In this document: positions 43,408-52,366 of the stretch, in pieces | Numbering within the stretch: the stretch's first letter is position 1 | Layout of the letters: every line of letters begins with the position of its first letter | Assembly (NCBI RefSeq): GCF_002858765.1 | Contig: NZ_PJRP01000006.1 | Span: 176,603-240,602, forward strand | Length of the DNA: 64,000 bases | Reading direction: 5' to 3' | Source: Cupriavidus pauculus | GTDB lineage: Bacteria > Pseudomonadota > Gammaproteobacteria > Burkholderiales > Burkholderiaceae | Position numbers and translations under genes: made by a program | Notes under the pieces: generated by a model | What the model was told of the DNA's origin: nothing | The model's database searches: none | Seen by the model: only the letters and a program-made list of their open reading frames with translations

Positions 43408-43977
43408 ATGTTTTTCCGCATGCTCGCACGCACGGCCCTGCTCGCCGGCGCGTGCTTCAGTGTGGCGGCGCAGGCCGAATCAAACGGCGCGCCGTCCCTT
43501 GGTAATCCCCCCGTACGCGCCGCCGCGGCGAGCGGCCTCTACCAGTGTCAGGGCCCCAATGGCGGCACCATCTTCCGTGGTTCGCCGCGCGAAGGGTGTA
43601 CGCAGGTGGTGTCGCCCGATCCAGGCGCGCCGGACCCGCAGCGCTGGATGCCGCTGATGGGCGCCAATGGCGTGATTTCCTATCTCGACCAGACGTCGAT
43701 TCGTCGGCGTGGGTCAGAGGTGGGTGTCGCGCTGGTCCACAATGCGCCACAGGGCGTGATCAAGACTGCCAGCGGCGACACCATCCGGTCGTCGCTGAAG
43801 CGGATGGTGCTCAACTGCGCCACGTCGATGTATGCCGTGATCGAGCAGACGCTATACCCCAAGCGCTATGCCCGTGGCGACTCGCTCTATACGATCCGCG
43901 GACCGCAGGCTGGCATGCCGCAGCAAGCGGTGTCCGGCACGCTGGCCGGCGAACTGGTGACGCGTCTCTGCCATTGA
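43408..43977 (+). CDS. Secreted protein with DUF4124-like N-terminus and surface-adhesin-E-like domain
   Basis: 189 aa (ATG 43408 gives a signal peptide ending AQA, residues 1-22). After it comes GLYQCQGPNGGTIFRGSP, resembling DUF4124, and then a domain with W-MPLMGANGVISYLDQTSIRR and C-ATSMYAVIEQTLY that resembles the surface-adhesin protein E family. Two cysteine pairs suggest periplasmic disulfides. The function is unknown; similar proteins are widespread in Burkholderiaceae. Convergent with the 17-kDa-antigen-like gene. The gap before it (43192-43407) shows no gene. Confidence 0.75.
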   Translation: MFFRMLARTALLAGACFSVAAQAESNGAPSLGNPPVRAAAASGLYQCQGPNGGTIFRGSPREGCTQVVSPDPGAPDPQRWMPLMGANGVISYLDQTSIRRRGSEVGVALVHNAPQGVIKTASGDTIRSSLKRMVLNCATSMYAVIEQTLYPKRYARGDSLYTIRGPQAGMPQQAVSGTLAGELVTRLCH

Positions 43978-44040
43978 TCGAGCGGGCCGCTGCCGGGCAT
44001 GGTCCCGGCATTCGGCCCGGTAGCGACGGTGCGCCGGCCG

Positions 44041-44442
44041 TCAGTCTTCGACGTGCCGTGCCTTCCAGGTACCGTTCGACTGCTTGCAGAACCAGCCGGA
44101 CCATGCCTCGGTGGCGCTGCCACGCTTGAGGTCGGACTTGAGCCGGCGGCACTTCTGGCCCTGGTCGGTCTTCGTGGCGATCGGGCTGATCGTCCCATCG
44201 ACGGCCTGGCGCCGGTTCTCCGCCGGGTAGTGCCATTCCACCACCTGATTGTCTTCCGTGTCATTGAGCGCCTTGCCGACGGACTGCTGCAGCGAGGCCG
44301 CTTCCTTCTTGGTCAGCGTGCCGATGATGCTGCCGGACAGATACGTCTGGAAATACGCGAACGCGGGTTGCGCGGTGCCCAGGAGCAGGGCGCAGCCCAG
44401 GCTGGCGGCCAGGGCCGGACGTGTTAGGCGCCGAACGTGCAT
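44041..44442 (-). CDS. 17-kDa surface-antigen-like (RT0821/Lpp0805-type) exported protein
   Basis: 133 aa from ATG 44442 with a signal peptide ending AFA (~29). The mature part has the family's repeated hydrophobic helix (GSIIGTLTKKEAASLQQSVGKAL in parts), then NQVVEWHYPAENRRQAVDGTISPI and a C-terminal CRRLKSDLKRG...WFCKQSNGTW segment with two cysteines. No lipobox cysteine is seen, unlike Rickettsia 17-kDa antigens, so it is likely a soluble periplasmic form. Role unknown; probably envelope-associated. Confidence 0.75.
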   Translation of the reverse strand: MHVRRLTRPALAASLGCALLLGTAQPAFAYFQTYLSGSIIGTLTKKEAASLQQSVGKALNDTEDNQVVEWHYPAENRRQAVDGTISPIATKTDQGQKCRRLKSDLKRGSATEAWSGWFCKQSNGTWKARHVED

Positions 44443-44936
44443 GACGATTCCTCGTGGCTGAAAAAGCGGTTGAGTGACGTGGGCGATTGTAAGCGCGGTG
44501 CATCGGAATGCACAGCCGCGCCGCCACATGTCTGGGCAATGGTGCGCCCTCCCCATGCGTTCCCCCATGCGTTCCCGTCGGATCGCACCTTCATGGCGCC
44601 TTCCGATGCATGACCTATCCTTGACTTCAGCCCGGAAGCACGCGTGTGGGGCGCCTTCGGGCCCACAGGTGAGACATTTTGTTGCAAACGTTGCGGTGGC
44701 GAAACGTGACTTTTAAGTCTCGAATTGTTAAGGTTTCGCATCGCATTGCAACAATCCCGACAAGCGTACGTTGCGCGCGGCTCGACTGTATCAGCGTTGA
44801 ACGCTGCAGCCGCGCCTGATGCGCCGCACGCTGGTCCGTCTTTTGCTGTAGCCACTCGTTGAAGTTTCCTGACGTATTCCGGGGCGGTCGCTTCGTCCGG
44901 CCGCCTGCTTCCCCGCCAAACCTGTCAACGGCCTTC
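44443..44936. other. Intergenic region before opgG with an extended imperfect dyad
   Basis: No gene seen. TTGTTGCAA (44679-44687) and TTGCAACAA (44746-44754) are exact reverse complements, and CGAAAC and GTTTCG nested between them also pair, giving a possible 76-nt imperfect hairpin. A 12-bp unit CCCATGCGTTCC is duplicated in tandem at 44552-44575. GTGCAT-CGGA-ATGCAC (near 44498-44513) lies upstream of the leftward gene. The opgG promoter is probably between 44700 and 44930. Confidence 0.5.
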
Positions 44937-46529
44937 ATGTCCGCCTATCCCACGTCGTTCCGCCCCATCCAACGCCCTACCGTCGCGCCCGCGCGCCGCT
45001 TATCCGGCAGGATGTCAGGGCTGGGACGCTGGATCGGCGGCGGCATGCTGGCCGTATTGGCGCTGACCGCGCACGCGTTCGACTTCGAGACCGTGGCGGC
45101 GCGTGCGCGCCAGCTGTCGACGTCGCCTTACAAGCCGCCCAAGGTGCAGGAACTGCCGCGCGAGCTGAAGGAACTGACTTACGAGCGCTATCGCGAAATC
45201 GAATACAAGCCCGAGCGCTTTGCATGGCGCGGAGCGCGACTGCCGTTCGAGATCTCGTTCTTCCACGAAGGCATGGTTTTCGACCAGCCCGTGCGCATCA
45301 ACGAGGTGGTCAACAACAGCGTGCGCGAATTCCGCTTCGACCCCGCTGCGTTCAACTACGGATCGCACAAGGTGGACCCCGCCAAGCTCAAGACCCTGGG
45401 CTTTGCCGGCTTCCGGCTCATGTATCCGCTGAACCAGCAGGGCAAGCGCAAGGACGAACTGGCATCGTTCCTGGGGGCCAGCTACTTCCGCGCGTTGGGC
45501 AAGGACCAGTGGTATGGGCTGTCGGCCCGCGGCCTGGCTGTGGACACGGCGCTGAACTCCGGCGAGGAATTTCCGCGTTTCACCGAATTCTGGATCGAGC
45601 GGCCGTCGGCCAACGACAAGCAGCTGACGATCTATGCGCTGATGGATTCGCGTCGCATGAGCGGCGCCTACCGCTTCATCATCAAGCCCGGCAACGAGAC
45701 GGTGATGGAGGTCAAGTCGCGCCTGTTCCTGCGTGAGCACGTGACCAAGCTTGGCCTGGCGCCGCTGACGAGCATGTACCTGTTCGGCGAGAACCAGCCG
45801 TCGCCCACCACCGATTTCCGCCCCGAGGTGCATGACTCCGACGGCCTGTCGGTGCAACTCGGCACCGGCGAATGGATCTGGCGTCCGCTGGTCAATCCCA
45901 AGCGCCTGCTGGTGACGTCGTTCGCCGCGAACAATCCGCAGGGCTATGGCCTGATGCAGCGCGATCGCAGCTTCGACAACTACCAGGAGATCGGTTCCTG
46001 GTACGAGCGCCGCCCGAGCGGCTGGGTCGAGCCGAAGGGCAACTGGGGCTCGGGTCGCGTGGAACTGGTGCAGATTCCGACACCGGACGAGACCAACGAC
46101 AACATCGTGGCGTTCTGGGTGCCGGACAACCCGCCCAAGCCGAAGCAGGCCTTCGACTACGAATACCGACTGAAATGGCAGAAGGACGGCGAGAACCTGC
46201 CGCCGCTGTCGTGGGTCACGCAGACGCGCCGCGGCCAGGGCCTGACGCGCAAGCAGGATGACACCAGTTTCTCGCTGGTGGTGGATTTCGAGGGACCCGC
46301 GTTCAAGAAGCTGCCCGAGGAGGCGCGCCTGGACCCGGTGGTATCGGCAGACGCCAACGGCGAGCTGCTCAAGACGACAGTCCAGCGCAACGAGGCCACG
46401 GGTGGCTGGCGCATGACGATGTTCATGCGGCGCAAGGACGAGAACAAGCCGGTTGAGTTGCGCGGCTATCTTCGCAACGGCAGTACAACCCAATCCGAGA
46501 CATGGAGCTACATCTTACCCCCAGGCTAA
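44937..46529 (+). CDS. opgG: Glucans biosynthesis protein G
   Basis: Periplasmic protein required for osmoregulated periplasmic glucan (OPG) synthesis, believed to add or process branches. From ATG 44937 it is 530 aa (E. coli MdoG 511). An internal ATG at 45012 would begin a cleaner signal peptide (MSGLGRWIGGG... ending AHA before FDFETVA), so the true start is uncertain. The MdoG core is obvious: PFEISFFHEGMVFDQPVRINEV, SSFLGASYFRALG-like block, YGLSARGLAVDTA and WERLQ-type glucan-binding acidic loops. It overlaps opgH by 28 bp, indicating coupling. Confidence 0.93.
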   Translation: MSAYPTSFRPIQRPTVAPARRLSGRMSGLGRWIGGGMLAVLALTAHAFDFETVAARARQLSTSPYKPPKVQELPRELKELTYERYREIEYKPERFAWRGARLPFEISFFHEGMVFDQPVRINEVVNNSVREFRFDPAAFNYGSHKVDPAKLKTLGFAGFRLMYPLNQQGKRKDELASFLGASYFRALGKDQWYGLSARGLAVDTALNSGEEFPRFTEFWIERPSANDKQLTIYALMDSRRMSGAYRFIIKPGNETVMEVKSRLFLREHVTKLGLAPLTSMYLFGENQPSPTTDFRPEVHDSDGLSVQLGTGEWIWRPLVNPKRLLVTSFAANNPQGYGLMQRDRSFDNYQEIGSWYERRPSGWVEPKGNWGSGRVELVQIPTPDETNDNIVAFWVPDNPPKPKQAFDYEYRLKWQKDGENLPPLSWVTQTRRGQGLTRKQDDTSFSLVVDFEGPAFKKLPEEARLDPVVSADANGELLKTTVQRNEATGGWRMTMFMRRKDENKPVELRGYLRNGSTTQSETWSYILPPG

Positions 46530-49108
46530 AGCAGCGCCCGGCCCAGGCGGCGGCGGCATGCGAGCGCTATGTCGACCGCCTGCCGGCTTCGCCCGAACTG
46601 CGTAGCGAACTGCTGGCCGATACCCCGAAATCGCTGATGTCCAGCGTGCCGGCCGAGGGTATCGAAGTGCCGTCGGCCATGATTGAATTGCAAACGCGTC
46701 TGGCCGGCCGCAACCCGAAGGACAAGGAAGCTTCCGATTTGAATGACGGCAGCGCCCCGGGCGGGGCAACCTACGCATCGGTGGGTCGTCGCTTTGCGAT
46801 GGCTTATGGCAACCCGCAGGTGGACGGCGAACCGCTGCTGCAGCGGAACGACGACGGCACCGTGCGCGTGAATACGGGGCCGGACCCCGAGCGCGCATCG
46901 ATGGTGCCGCGCCAGTGGCCGCCGCATATCGTCTGGGGCGGCATCCGCAATGCCTGGCGCAAGATGCTGGGCCGCCCGCCCGTGCCCGAGACCTGGGACA
47001 CGCTGCACGACGGCCCCGACGCCGAGGGCAAGTGGCACCCGGCCGGGTCGCACCGTCGGTGGTTCCTGCTGGCACTGGTGGTGGGCCAGACCATCATGGC
47101 CACGTATTTCATGTCGCGCGTGCTGCCGTACCATGGCGCCGATCCGCTCGAAGTGGCCATCCTGACACTGTTCGCGATCCTGTTCTCGTGGGTCTCGGCC
47201 GGTTTCTGGACGGCGATGATGGGCTTCCTGGTGCTGTTCAAGGGCGGTGACAAGCATCTGATCTCGCGCAGCGCCGCCAGCGATGCGCCGATCGACCCGT
47301 CCGCGCGGACGGCGATCATCATGCCGATCTGCAATGAAGACGTGACGCGCGTCTTCGCGGGCTTGCGCGCCACGTACGAGTCGCTGGAACGCACGGGCGA
47401 GCTGCAGCACTTCGATTTCTTCGTGCTGTCCGACAGCGGCAATCCGGACCTGCGCACCGCCGAGCACGACGCCTGGATCGAACTGTGCCGTGCCGTTGGC
47501 GGCTTCGGCCGCATCTTCTACCGCTGGCGCCGTCACCGCGTGAAGCGCAAGACCGGCAATGTGGCCGACTTCTGCCGCCGTTGGGGCAACAAGTACCGCT
47601 ACATGATCGTGCTGGATGCCGACAGCGTGATGAGCGGCGACTGCCTGGCCACGCTGGCGCGGCTGATGGAAGCCAACCCGGGCGCCGGCATCATCCAGAC
47701 CGCGCCGCTGGCCGTGGGGCGCGACACACTGTACGCGCGTGTGCAGCAGTTCTCCACGCGCGTCTATGGTCCGCTGTTCACGGCGGGGCTGCACTACTGG
47801 CAGCTTGGCGAGTCGCACTACTGGGGCCACAACGCCATCATCCGCATCAAGCCGTTCATGGAGCACTGCGGCCTGGCGCCGCTGCCTGGCAAGGGGCCGC
47901 TGTCCGGCGAAATCCTGTCGCACGACTTTGTCGAGGCCGCCATGATGCGGCGGGCAGGGTGGGGCGTGTGGATTGCCTACGACCTGCCTGGCTCGTTCGA
48001 GGAACTGCCGCCGAACCTGCTGGACGAGGTCAAGCGCGACCGCCGCTGGTGCCAGGGCAACCTGATGAATTTCCGCCTGTGGATGAAGCAGGGTTTCCAC
48101 GCGGTACACCGTGCGGTATTCCTGACCGGCATCATGGCCTATGTGTCGGCGCCGCTGTGGTTCCTGTTCCTGCTGCTGTCCACGGCCGCGCTGGCCAAGC
48201 ACGCGCTGGTGCCGCCGGAGTACTTCACCAAGCCATATCAGCTGTTTCCGACCTGGCCCGAATGGCATCCGGAAAAGGCGCTGATGCTGTTCTCGGCCAC
48301 GGCCACGCTGCTGTTCCTGCCGAAGCTGGCCAGCGTGATCCTGCTGCTCAAGGACGCCAAGCAGTACGGCGGCGTGGTGCGCCTGGTCCTGAGCATGCTG
48401 ATCGAAATGACGCTTTCGGCGCTGCTGGCCCCGACGCGCATGCTGTTCCACACCAAGTTCGTGATCGCCGCGTACAGCGGCTGGGGCATTTCGTGGAAGT
48501 CGCCCCCGCGCGAGGATGCGGAAACCACGTGGGGCGAGGCCTTCCGCCGCCACGGCTGGCACACGGTGCTGGGCCTGGTGTGGGGCGCCGGCGTGTACTG
48601 GCTGAGCCCGGGCTTCATCTGGTGGCTGCTGCCGATCGTGGGTTCGCTGGCGATGTCGATTCCGCTGTCGGTGATGCTGTCGCGCGTGTCGCTGGGTCGT
48701 GCCGCGCGCCGCGCCGGCCTGTTCATGATCCCCGAGGAAACCTACGTGCCGCGCGAGGTCGTCGAAACGCAGCAGCATGTGGAAAACGCCCAGGAGACGC
48801 CGCGCTTCGTCGATGCCGTGGTGGATCCGGTGACCAATGCGCTGATGTGCGCCACGGCCACGCCGCGTACGGTACAGCCGGAGCCGGCACGGCTGCAGCA
48901 TGCATCGCTGGTGCAGCATGCGCTGACGCATGGCCCGGGTTCGCTGTCGCCGGCACAGAAGCATGTGCTGCTGGGCGACCCGTTCGCGCTGTCGAAGCTG
49001 CACGAGCTGGTCTGGGGATCGCCGCTGGCCGATGCCGCGTGGAAGGAAACGCGCGTGCTGCTGCGCCGCGCGCCCAACGTGCTGCCCTTGCGGCCACGGG
49101 TGGCGTGA
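46502..49108 (+). CDS. opgH: Glucans biosynthesis glucosyltransferase H
   Basis: Inner-membrane glucosyltransferase, family GT2, forming the beta-1,2-glucan backbone from UDP-glucose. 868 aa. Two N-terminal membrane helices (~185-245), then the GT-A domain with IMPICNEDVTRVFAGLRATYESL (segment), the aspartates of VLDADSVMSGD (~375-385) and the RDRRWCQGNL acceptor motif (the Q-x-x-R-W type). A C-terminal membrane bundle follows (~535-745). The long cytoplasmic tail resembles that of E. coli OpgH, which also tunes cell size. ATG at 46502 lies inside opgG; stop followed by a strong terminator. Confidence 0.95.
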   Translation: MELHLTPRLKQRPAQAAAACERYVDRLPASPELRSELLADTPKSLMSSVPAEGIEVPSAMIELQTRLAGRNPKDKEASDLNDGSAPGGATYASVGRRFAMAYGNPQVDGEPLLQRNDDGTVRVNTGPDPERASMVPRQWPPHIVWGGIRNAWRKMLGRPPVPETWDTLHDGPDAEGKWHPAGSHRRWFLLALVVGQTIMATYFMSRVLPYHGADPLEVAILTLFAILFSWVSAGFWTAMMGFLVLFKGGDKHLISRSAASDAPIDPSARTAIIMPICNEDVTRVFAGLRATYESLERTGELQHFDFFVLSDSGNPDLRTAEHDAWIELCRAVGGFGRIFYRWRRHRVKRKTGNVADFCRRWGNKYRYMIVLDADSVMSGDCLATLARLMEANPGAGIIQTAPLAVGRDTLYARVQQFSTRVYGPLFTAGLHYWQLGESHYWGHNAIIRIKPFMEHCGLAPLPGKGPLSGEILSHDFVEAAMMRRAGWGVWIAYDLPGSFEELPPNLLDEVKRDRRWCQGNLMNFRLWMKQGFHAVHRAVFLTGIMAYVSAPLWFLFLLLSTAALAKHALVPPEYFTKPYQLFPTWPEWHPEKALMLFSATATLLFLPKLASVILLLKDAKQYGGVVRLVLSMLIEMTLSALLAPTRMLFHTKFVIAAYSGWGISWKSPPREDAETTWGEAFRRHGWHTVLGLVWGAGVYWLSPGFIWWLLPIVGSLAMSIPLSVMLSRVSLGRAARRAGLFMIPEETYVPREVVETQQHVENAQETPRFVDAVVDPVTNALMCATATPRTVQPEPARLQHASLVQHALTHGPGSLSPAQKHVLLGDPFALSKLHELVWGSPLADAAWKETRVLLRRAPNVLPLRPRVA

Positions 49109-49126
49109 CCGACGGTTCGCGCAATG

Positions 49127-49160
49127 AAAAACGGCAGGCTCTCGGGCCTGCCGTTTTTTT
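49127..49160 (+). terminator. Rho-independent terminator after opgH
   Basis: AAAAACGGCAGGC (49127-49139) pairs perfectly with GCCTGCCGTTTTT (49146-49158), loop of six, followed by a T-run. The A-run makes it bidirectional and it may also serve the leftward gene ending at 49196. Confidence 0.92.
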
Positions 49161-49195
49161 GCCCGTTTCAAACGGGAGCGTTTCAGGAGCGCGTT

Positions 49196-49777
49196 TTAAC
49201 GCAGCGCCGACACGCAGATCGGCGCGTTGATATACACGTCGCCCACGCGGCGCTCGCCCCGGTCGTTACGCGTCATGTAGCGGAACATCATGCTGACGCC
49301 GAGCTTGGTCAGGATTTCCACGTCGCGGTTGGCGCAGATGTTGCGCTGGAGTGGCGCGGCGTAGCTCACCTCGAAGCTGGCCAGGTCGAGCATCGGGCCG
49401 CGGTAGTTGGTCAGTTCCAGCTGGAAGAGTACGTGCTTGCCCGGTATCGACTGGCAGCGGCGCAGGCGCGTCTCGCCGTCGATCTCGATGGGCAGGATGT
49501 CGTTGAGCTGCCGGCAGGCGCGTGCCAGCACGCTGTCCGGGCGATTGGTATTGCGCAGCAGTTCGGGAACGCCGGCCGCGCCGGTGTTCTGTCCGGTGGC
49601 CGCGCCCTTGAGCATGCGTGACAGGGCCTCGGCTTCATCGACCACCACGGGCGCGGGCGACGAAGCCGGTGCCATGGCGGGCGGCCTGCCAGGCGCGGCC
49701 CATGCGGGCAGCGACGGCAAGGCTGCCAATGCAACCAGGCTCAGCGAAACAATAAACGGCGTATGTCGTATGGTCAT
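49196..49777 (-). CDS. Secreted protein of unknown function
   Basis: 193 aa from ATG 49777. A signal peptide ends AWA (~28), followed by a Pro/Ala-rich linker and a globular domain. The globular part has conserved-looking CRQLNDILPIEIDGETRLRRC (two cysteines), LFQLELTNYRGPMLDLASFEVSYA and a C-terminal MFRYMTRNDRGERRVGDVYI and ICVSAL with two more cysteines, which suggests disulfides in the periplasm. I do not recognise the family. Monocistronic, divergent from the MFS exporter gene. Confidence 0.72.
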   Translation of the reverse strand: MTIRHTPFIVSLSLVALAALPSLPAWAAPGRPPAMAPASSPAPVVVDEAEALSRMLKGAATGQNTGAAGVPELLRNTNRPDSVLARACRQLNDILPIEIDGETRLRRCQSIPGKHVLFQLELTNYRGPMLDLASFEVSYAAPLQRNICANRDVEILTKLGVSMMFRYMTRNDRGERRVGDVYINAPICVSALR

Positions 49778-50038
49778 GCAGGATAACGTTGCCGGGGACG
49801 GGTCCCGTGATCCGTCTCCCGCGATGCGTCTGACTGCGTGGTCTGGGGTACATCCGTCCCGACAGGCAGGCATTGTACCCTCCACCCCGCCACACGTGAA
49901 AGCAGCGCCACCCGTGATGCCGCACGGGCAGCCGGTCTGCGGCAGATTTTCCACGGTACTTCTGGTGACTTGACGCGCGCGCCGCCAAGCGCTTGCACGC
50001 TATGCAACAATTGCGGCTTGCTCTACCGGAACCCTTTC

Positions 50039-51253
50039 ATGACGTCCTCCGCAAGCGCGCGCACCGACGCGCGCTTTCCGCTCTGGCTGCTGATCTGCGC
50101 GTCGCTCACCGCCATCGCACCCCTTTCCATTGACATGTACCTGCCCAGCTTCCCCGCGCTGGCAGCCGATCTCCATACCGATATCGGCAAGGTGCAGCTG
50201 ACGCTGGGCACATTCCTGGTGGGGCTGGCCATTGGACAGGCGTTCTACGGGCCGGTCAGCGACCGTTTCGGGCGCAAGGTGCCGCTCTATGCGGGGCTGA
50301 CGATCTATGGCGTGGCCGCCGCCGGCTGTGCGCTGGCGTCGAGCGTGGAGTCGCTGATGCTCTGGCGCTTCCTGCAGGCGCTGGGAGGCTGCACCGGGCT
50401 GGTGGTGTCGCGTGCGGTGATTCGAGACCGGCTCGAAGCGCGCGAGTCCGCGCGGGCCTTTTCGTCGCTGATGCTGGTGATGGGGCTGGCGCCGATCCTG
50501 GCGCCGCTGATCGGCGGCGCCGTGCTGGCGGCCACGGGCTGGCGCGCGATCTTCTGGATTCACTGCGGCGCGGCCGTGCTGCTGCTGTGGCTGATCCATA
50601 CGCGCATGGAGGAATCGCTGGACCCGCAGCGCCGTCGCTCGCTGCATCCGGGCAGCGTACTGCGCGGCTACTGGGAACTGTTGCGCGACCGGGAATTTCT
50701 GGGCTACTCGCTGTCCGCCGGCTGCGTGCAGGGGGGCATGTTTGCCTATATCGCGGGCTCGCCGTTCGTGCTGATCGAACTGCATGGCATCGATCCCTCC
50801 CACTACGGCTTTGTTTTCGGGGCCAACGCGTTTGGCCTGATTGCGATGTCGCAGGTCAATGCCAAGCTGGTGCGCGCCCGCGCGCTGGACGACGTGCTGC
50901 GCGTCGCGCTGATCGCGCCATGCGTGGCGGGCCTGACGCTGGCAGCGGCCACGCTGCTGGGTGTGGCCTCGCTGCCGGTGCTGCTGTGCTGCTTCTTCGT
51001 GTTTCTGGCCGGGCTGGGCTGCATCACGCCCAACGCGTCGGCACTGGCCCTGGCCCATCAAAGCCATCGGGCCGGCACGGCATCGGCGTTGATGGGCACG
51101 CTTCAGTTCGGCTTCGGCACGCTGGCGGGCGCAGCGGTCAGCATCTGGCACGACGGTACGGCGCTGCCGCTGGCCGTGGTGATGGCGGTCTGCGGCAGCG
51201 GCGCGGTGCTGCTGCGCCTGTACGGCCGGGCCGGCGTGCGCCAGCCCGGCTGA
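50039..51253 (+). CDS. Bcr/CflA family multidrug efflux MFS transporter
   Basis: 404 aa from ATG 50039, 12 hydrophobic helices. The opening SIDMYLPSFPALAADL and the loop GQAFYGPVSDRFGRKVPL (MFS motif A) are diagnostic for the Bcr/CflA drug:H+ antiporter group; the ALGGCTGLVVSRAVIRD helix (motif C-like antiporter region) supports export. Substrates in the family include bicyclomycin, sulfonamides and L-cysteine. Lies convergently with the MscS-type gene, 19 bp apart. Confidence 0.9.
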   Translation: MTSSASARTDARFPLWLLICASLTAIAPLSIDMYLPSFPALAADLHTDIGKVQLTLGTFLVGLAIGQAFYGPVSDRFGRKVPLYAGLTIYGVAAAGCALASSVESLMLWRFLQALGGCTGLVVSRAVIRDRLEARESARAFSSLMLVMGLAPILAPLIGGAVLAATGWRAIFWIHCGAAVLLLWLIHTRMEESLDPQRRRSLHPGSVLRGYWELLRDREFLGYSLSAGCVQGGMFAYIAGSPFVLIELHGIDPSHYGFVFGANAFGLIAMSQVNAKLVRARALDDVLRVALIAPCVAGLTLAAATLLGVASLPVLLCCFFVFLAGLGCITPNASALALAHQSHRAGTASALMGTLQFGFGTLAGAAVSIWHDGTALPLAVVMAVCGSGAVLLRLYGRAGVRQPG

Positions 51254-51272
51254 TCGTGCCGGGTGTGCCGGA

Positions 51273-52133
51273 TCAGGCGGCCTGGTTGGCCGACTGGGTC
51301 AATGGCACAGCTGGTGCGTTCTGCATGACCACCATCTGCGCCGGCATCGGGGCGGCGAAGCCGGCGGCGCCGAAGCTGTCGCGGATGGTGCGATTGGTAT
51401 CGAAATACACCTGCCAGTAGTGGTCGTTGTGGCAGTACGGCCGTACTGCCAGCACCGGGCCCACCAGCGTAAATTCCAGGATATCGACGTCGACCGCCGG
51501 TTCGGCCAGCACATTCGGGATGGCGGCCAGTTTTTCCTTGAGCAGCGCGATGGCTGCCACGGCATCGGTAGTGCCGGCCAGTTGCGCTTTCAGTTCCACG
51601 CGCCGGAACGGATTGGCCGTGTAGTTCTGAATCGTGTCGCTGAAGATCTTGTTGTTGCCGACCACGGTCAGGACGTTGTCCGGGGTATCGAGCGACGTGG
51701 CGAACAGGCCAATTTCACGCACCGTGCCGGTCACGCCGCCGATGGTCACGAAATCGCCCACCTTGAACGGACGCAGCACGACCAGGAAGGCACCGGCGGC
51801 AAAGTTGGCCATCAGTCCGGACCACGCCATGCCGATGGCCACGCCGGCCGCCGCGATCAGTGCCGCAAACGTGGTGGTCTGGATGCCGAAGTAGCCGAGG
51901 ATCCCGATCACCAGCACGACATTCAGCGTGACGGTGACAATCGATCCGACATAGCGCAGCAGGGTGGGGTCGACGCTCTGTCTGGACAGCGAGTTCTGCA
52001 CCAGCCGTACCACGAAATGGATCAGCCAGCGGCCCACCACCCAGAATGCCAGCGCGGCCAGGATCTTCACGCCGAATATGGTGGCGTAGCTGTAAATGAC
52101 GTCGCGGATGCTTTGCAGCGAGGTGGTATCCAT
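51273..52133 (-). CDS. mscS: Small-conductance mechanosensitive channel, MscS family
   Basis: 286 aa from ATG 52133, which has AGGAG at the right spacing; the ATG at 52139 is too close to it. Three membrane helices; TM3 carries the glycine/alanine-rich pore sequence FAALIAAAGVAIGMAWSGLMANFAAGAF (split), then the beta domain (FKVGDFVTIGGVTGTVREI) and the cytoplasmic alpha/beta vestibule ending in PYCHNDHYWQVYFDTNR. Opens on membrane tension to release solutes during osmotic downshock, in keeping with the nearby osmoregulated glucan genes. Confidence 0.92.
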   Translation of the reverse strand: MDTTSLQSIRDVIYSYATIFGVKILAALAFWVVGRWLIHFVVRLVQNSLSRQSVDPTLLRYVGSIVTVTLNVVLVIGILGYFGIQTTTFAALIAAAGVAIGMAWSGLMANFAAGAFLVVLRPFKVGDFVTIGGVTGTVREIGLFATSLDTPDNVLTVVGNNKIFSDTIQNYTANPFRRVELKAQLAGTTDAVAAIALLKEKLAAIPNVLAEPAVDVDILEFTLVGPVLAVRPYCHNDHYWQVYFDTNRTIRDSFGAAGFAAPMPAQMVVMQNAPAVPLTQSANQAA

Positions 52134-52312
52134 GAACATGCTCCTGTGATTTACGGGCAGGCAAAACAGGGACAGCAAAAATGAAGGGTGCTGTCGATAA
52201 TGTCAGGATCACAAGGCACGCCTGTGTCGGCGTTTGCGGAAAGGGCAAGGGCATTATTGGGCGCCCGCGTGCGAAAGTTCAAGTCAATCTTTTTTGCGCG
52301 CCACATAAAAAA

Positions 52313-52340
52313 GGCCGGGTATTTACCCGGCCGCTTTTTC
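52313..52340 (-). terminator. Rho-independent terminator after amtB
   Basis: GGCCGGGT (52313-52320) pairs with ACCCGGCC (52325-52332) across ATTT. On the minus strand the stem is followed by a run of T residues, so it ends the leftward amtB transcript. Confidence 0.88.
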
Positions 52341-52366
52341 CACGCAATGCCTTGCAAATCCGTGGG

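Noticed and set aside
46526-49171. 881-codon leftward frame opposite opgH
   Set aside because: Antisense artefact of high GC; opgH is fully supported by GT2 motifs and terminator.
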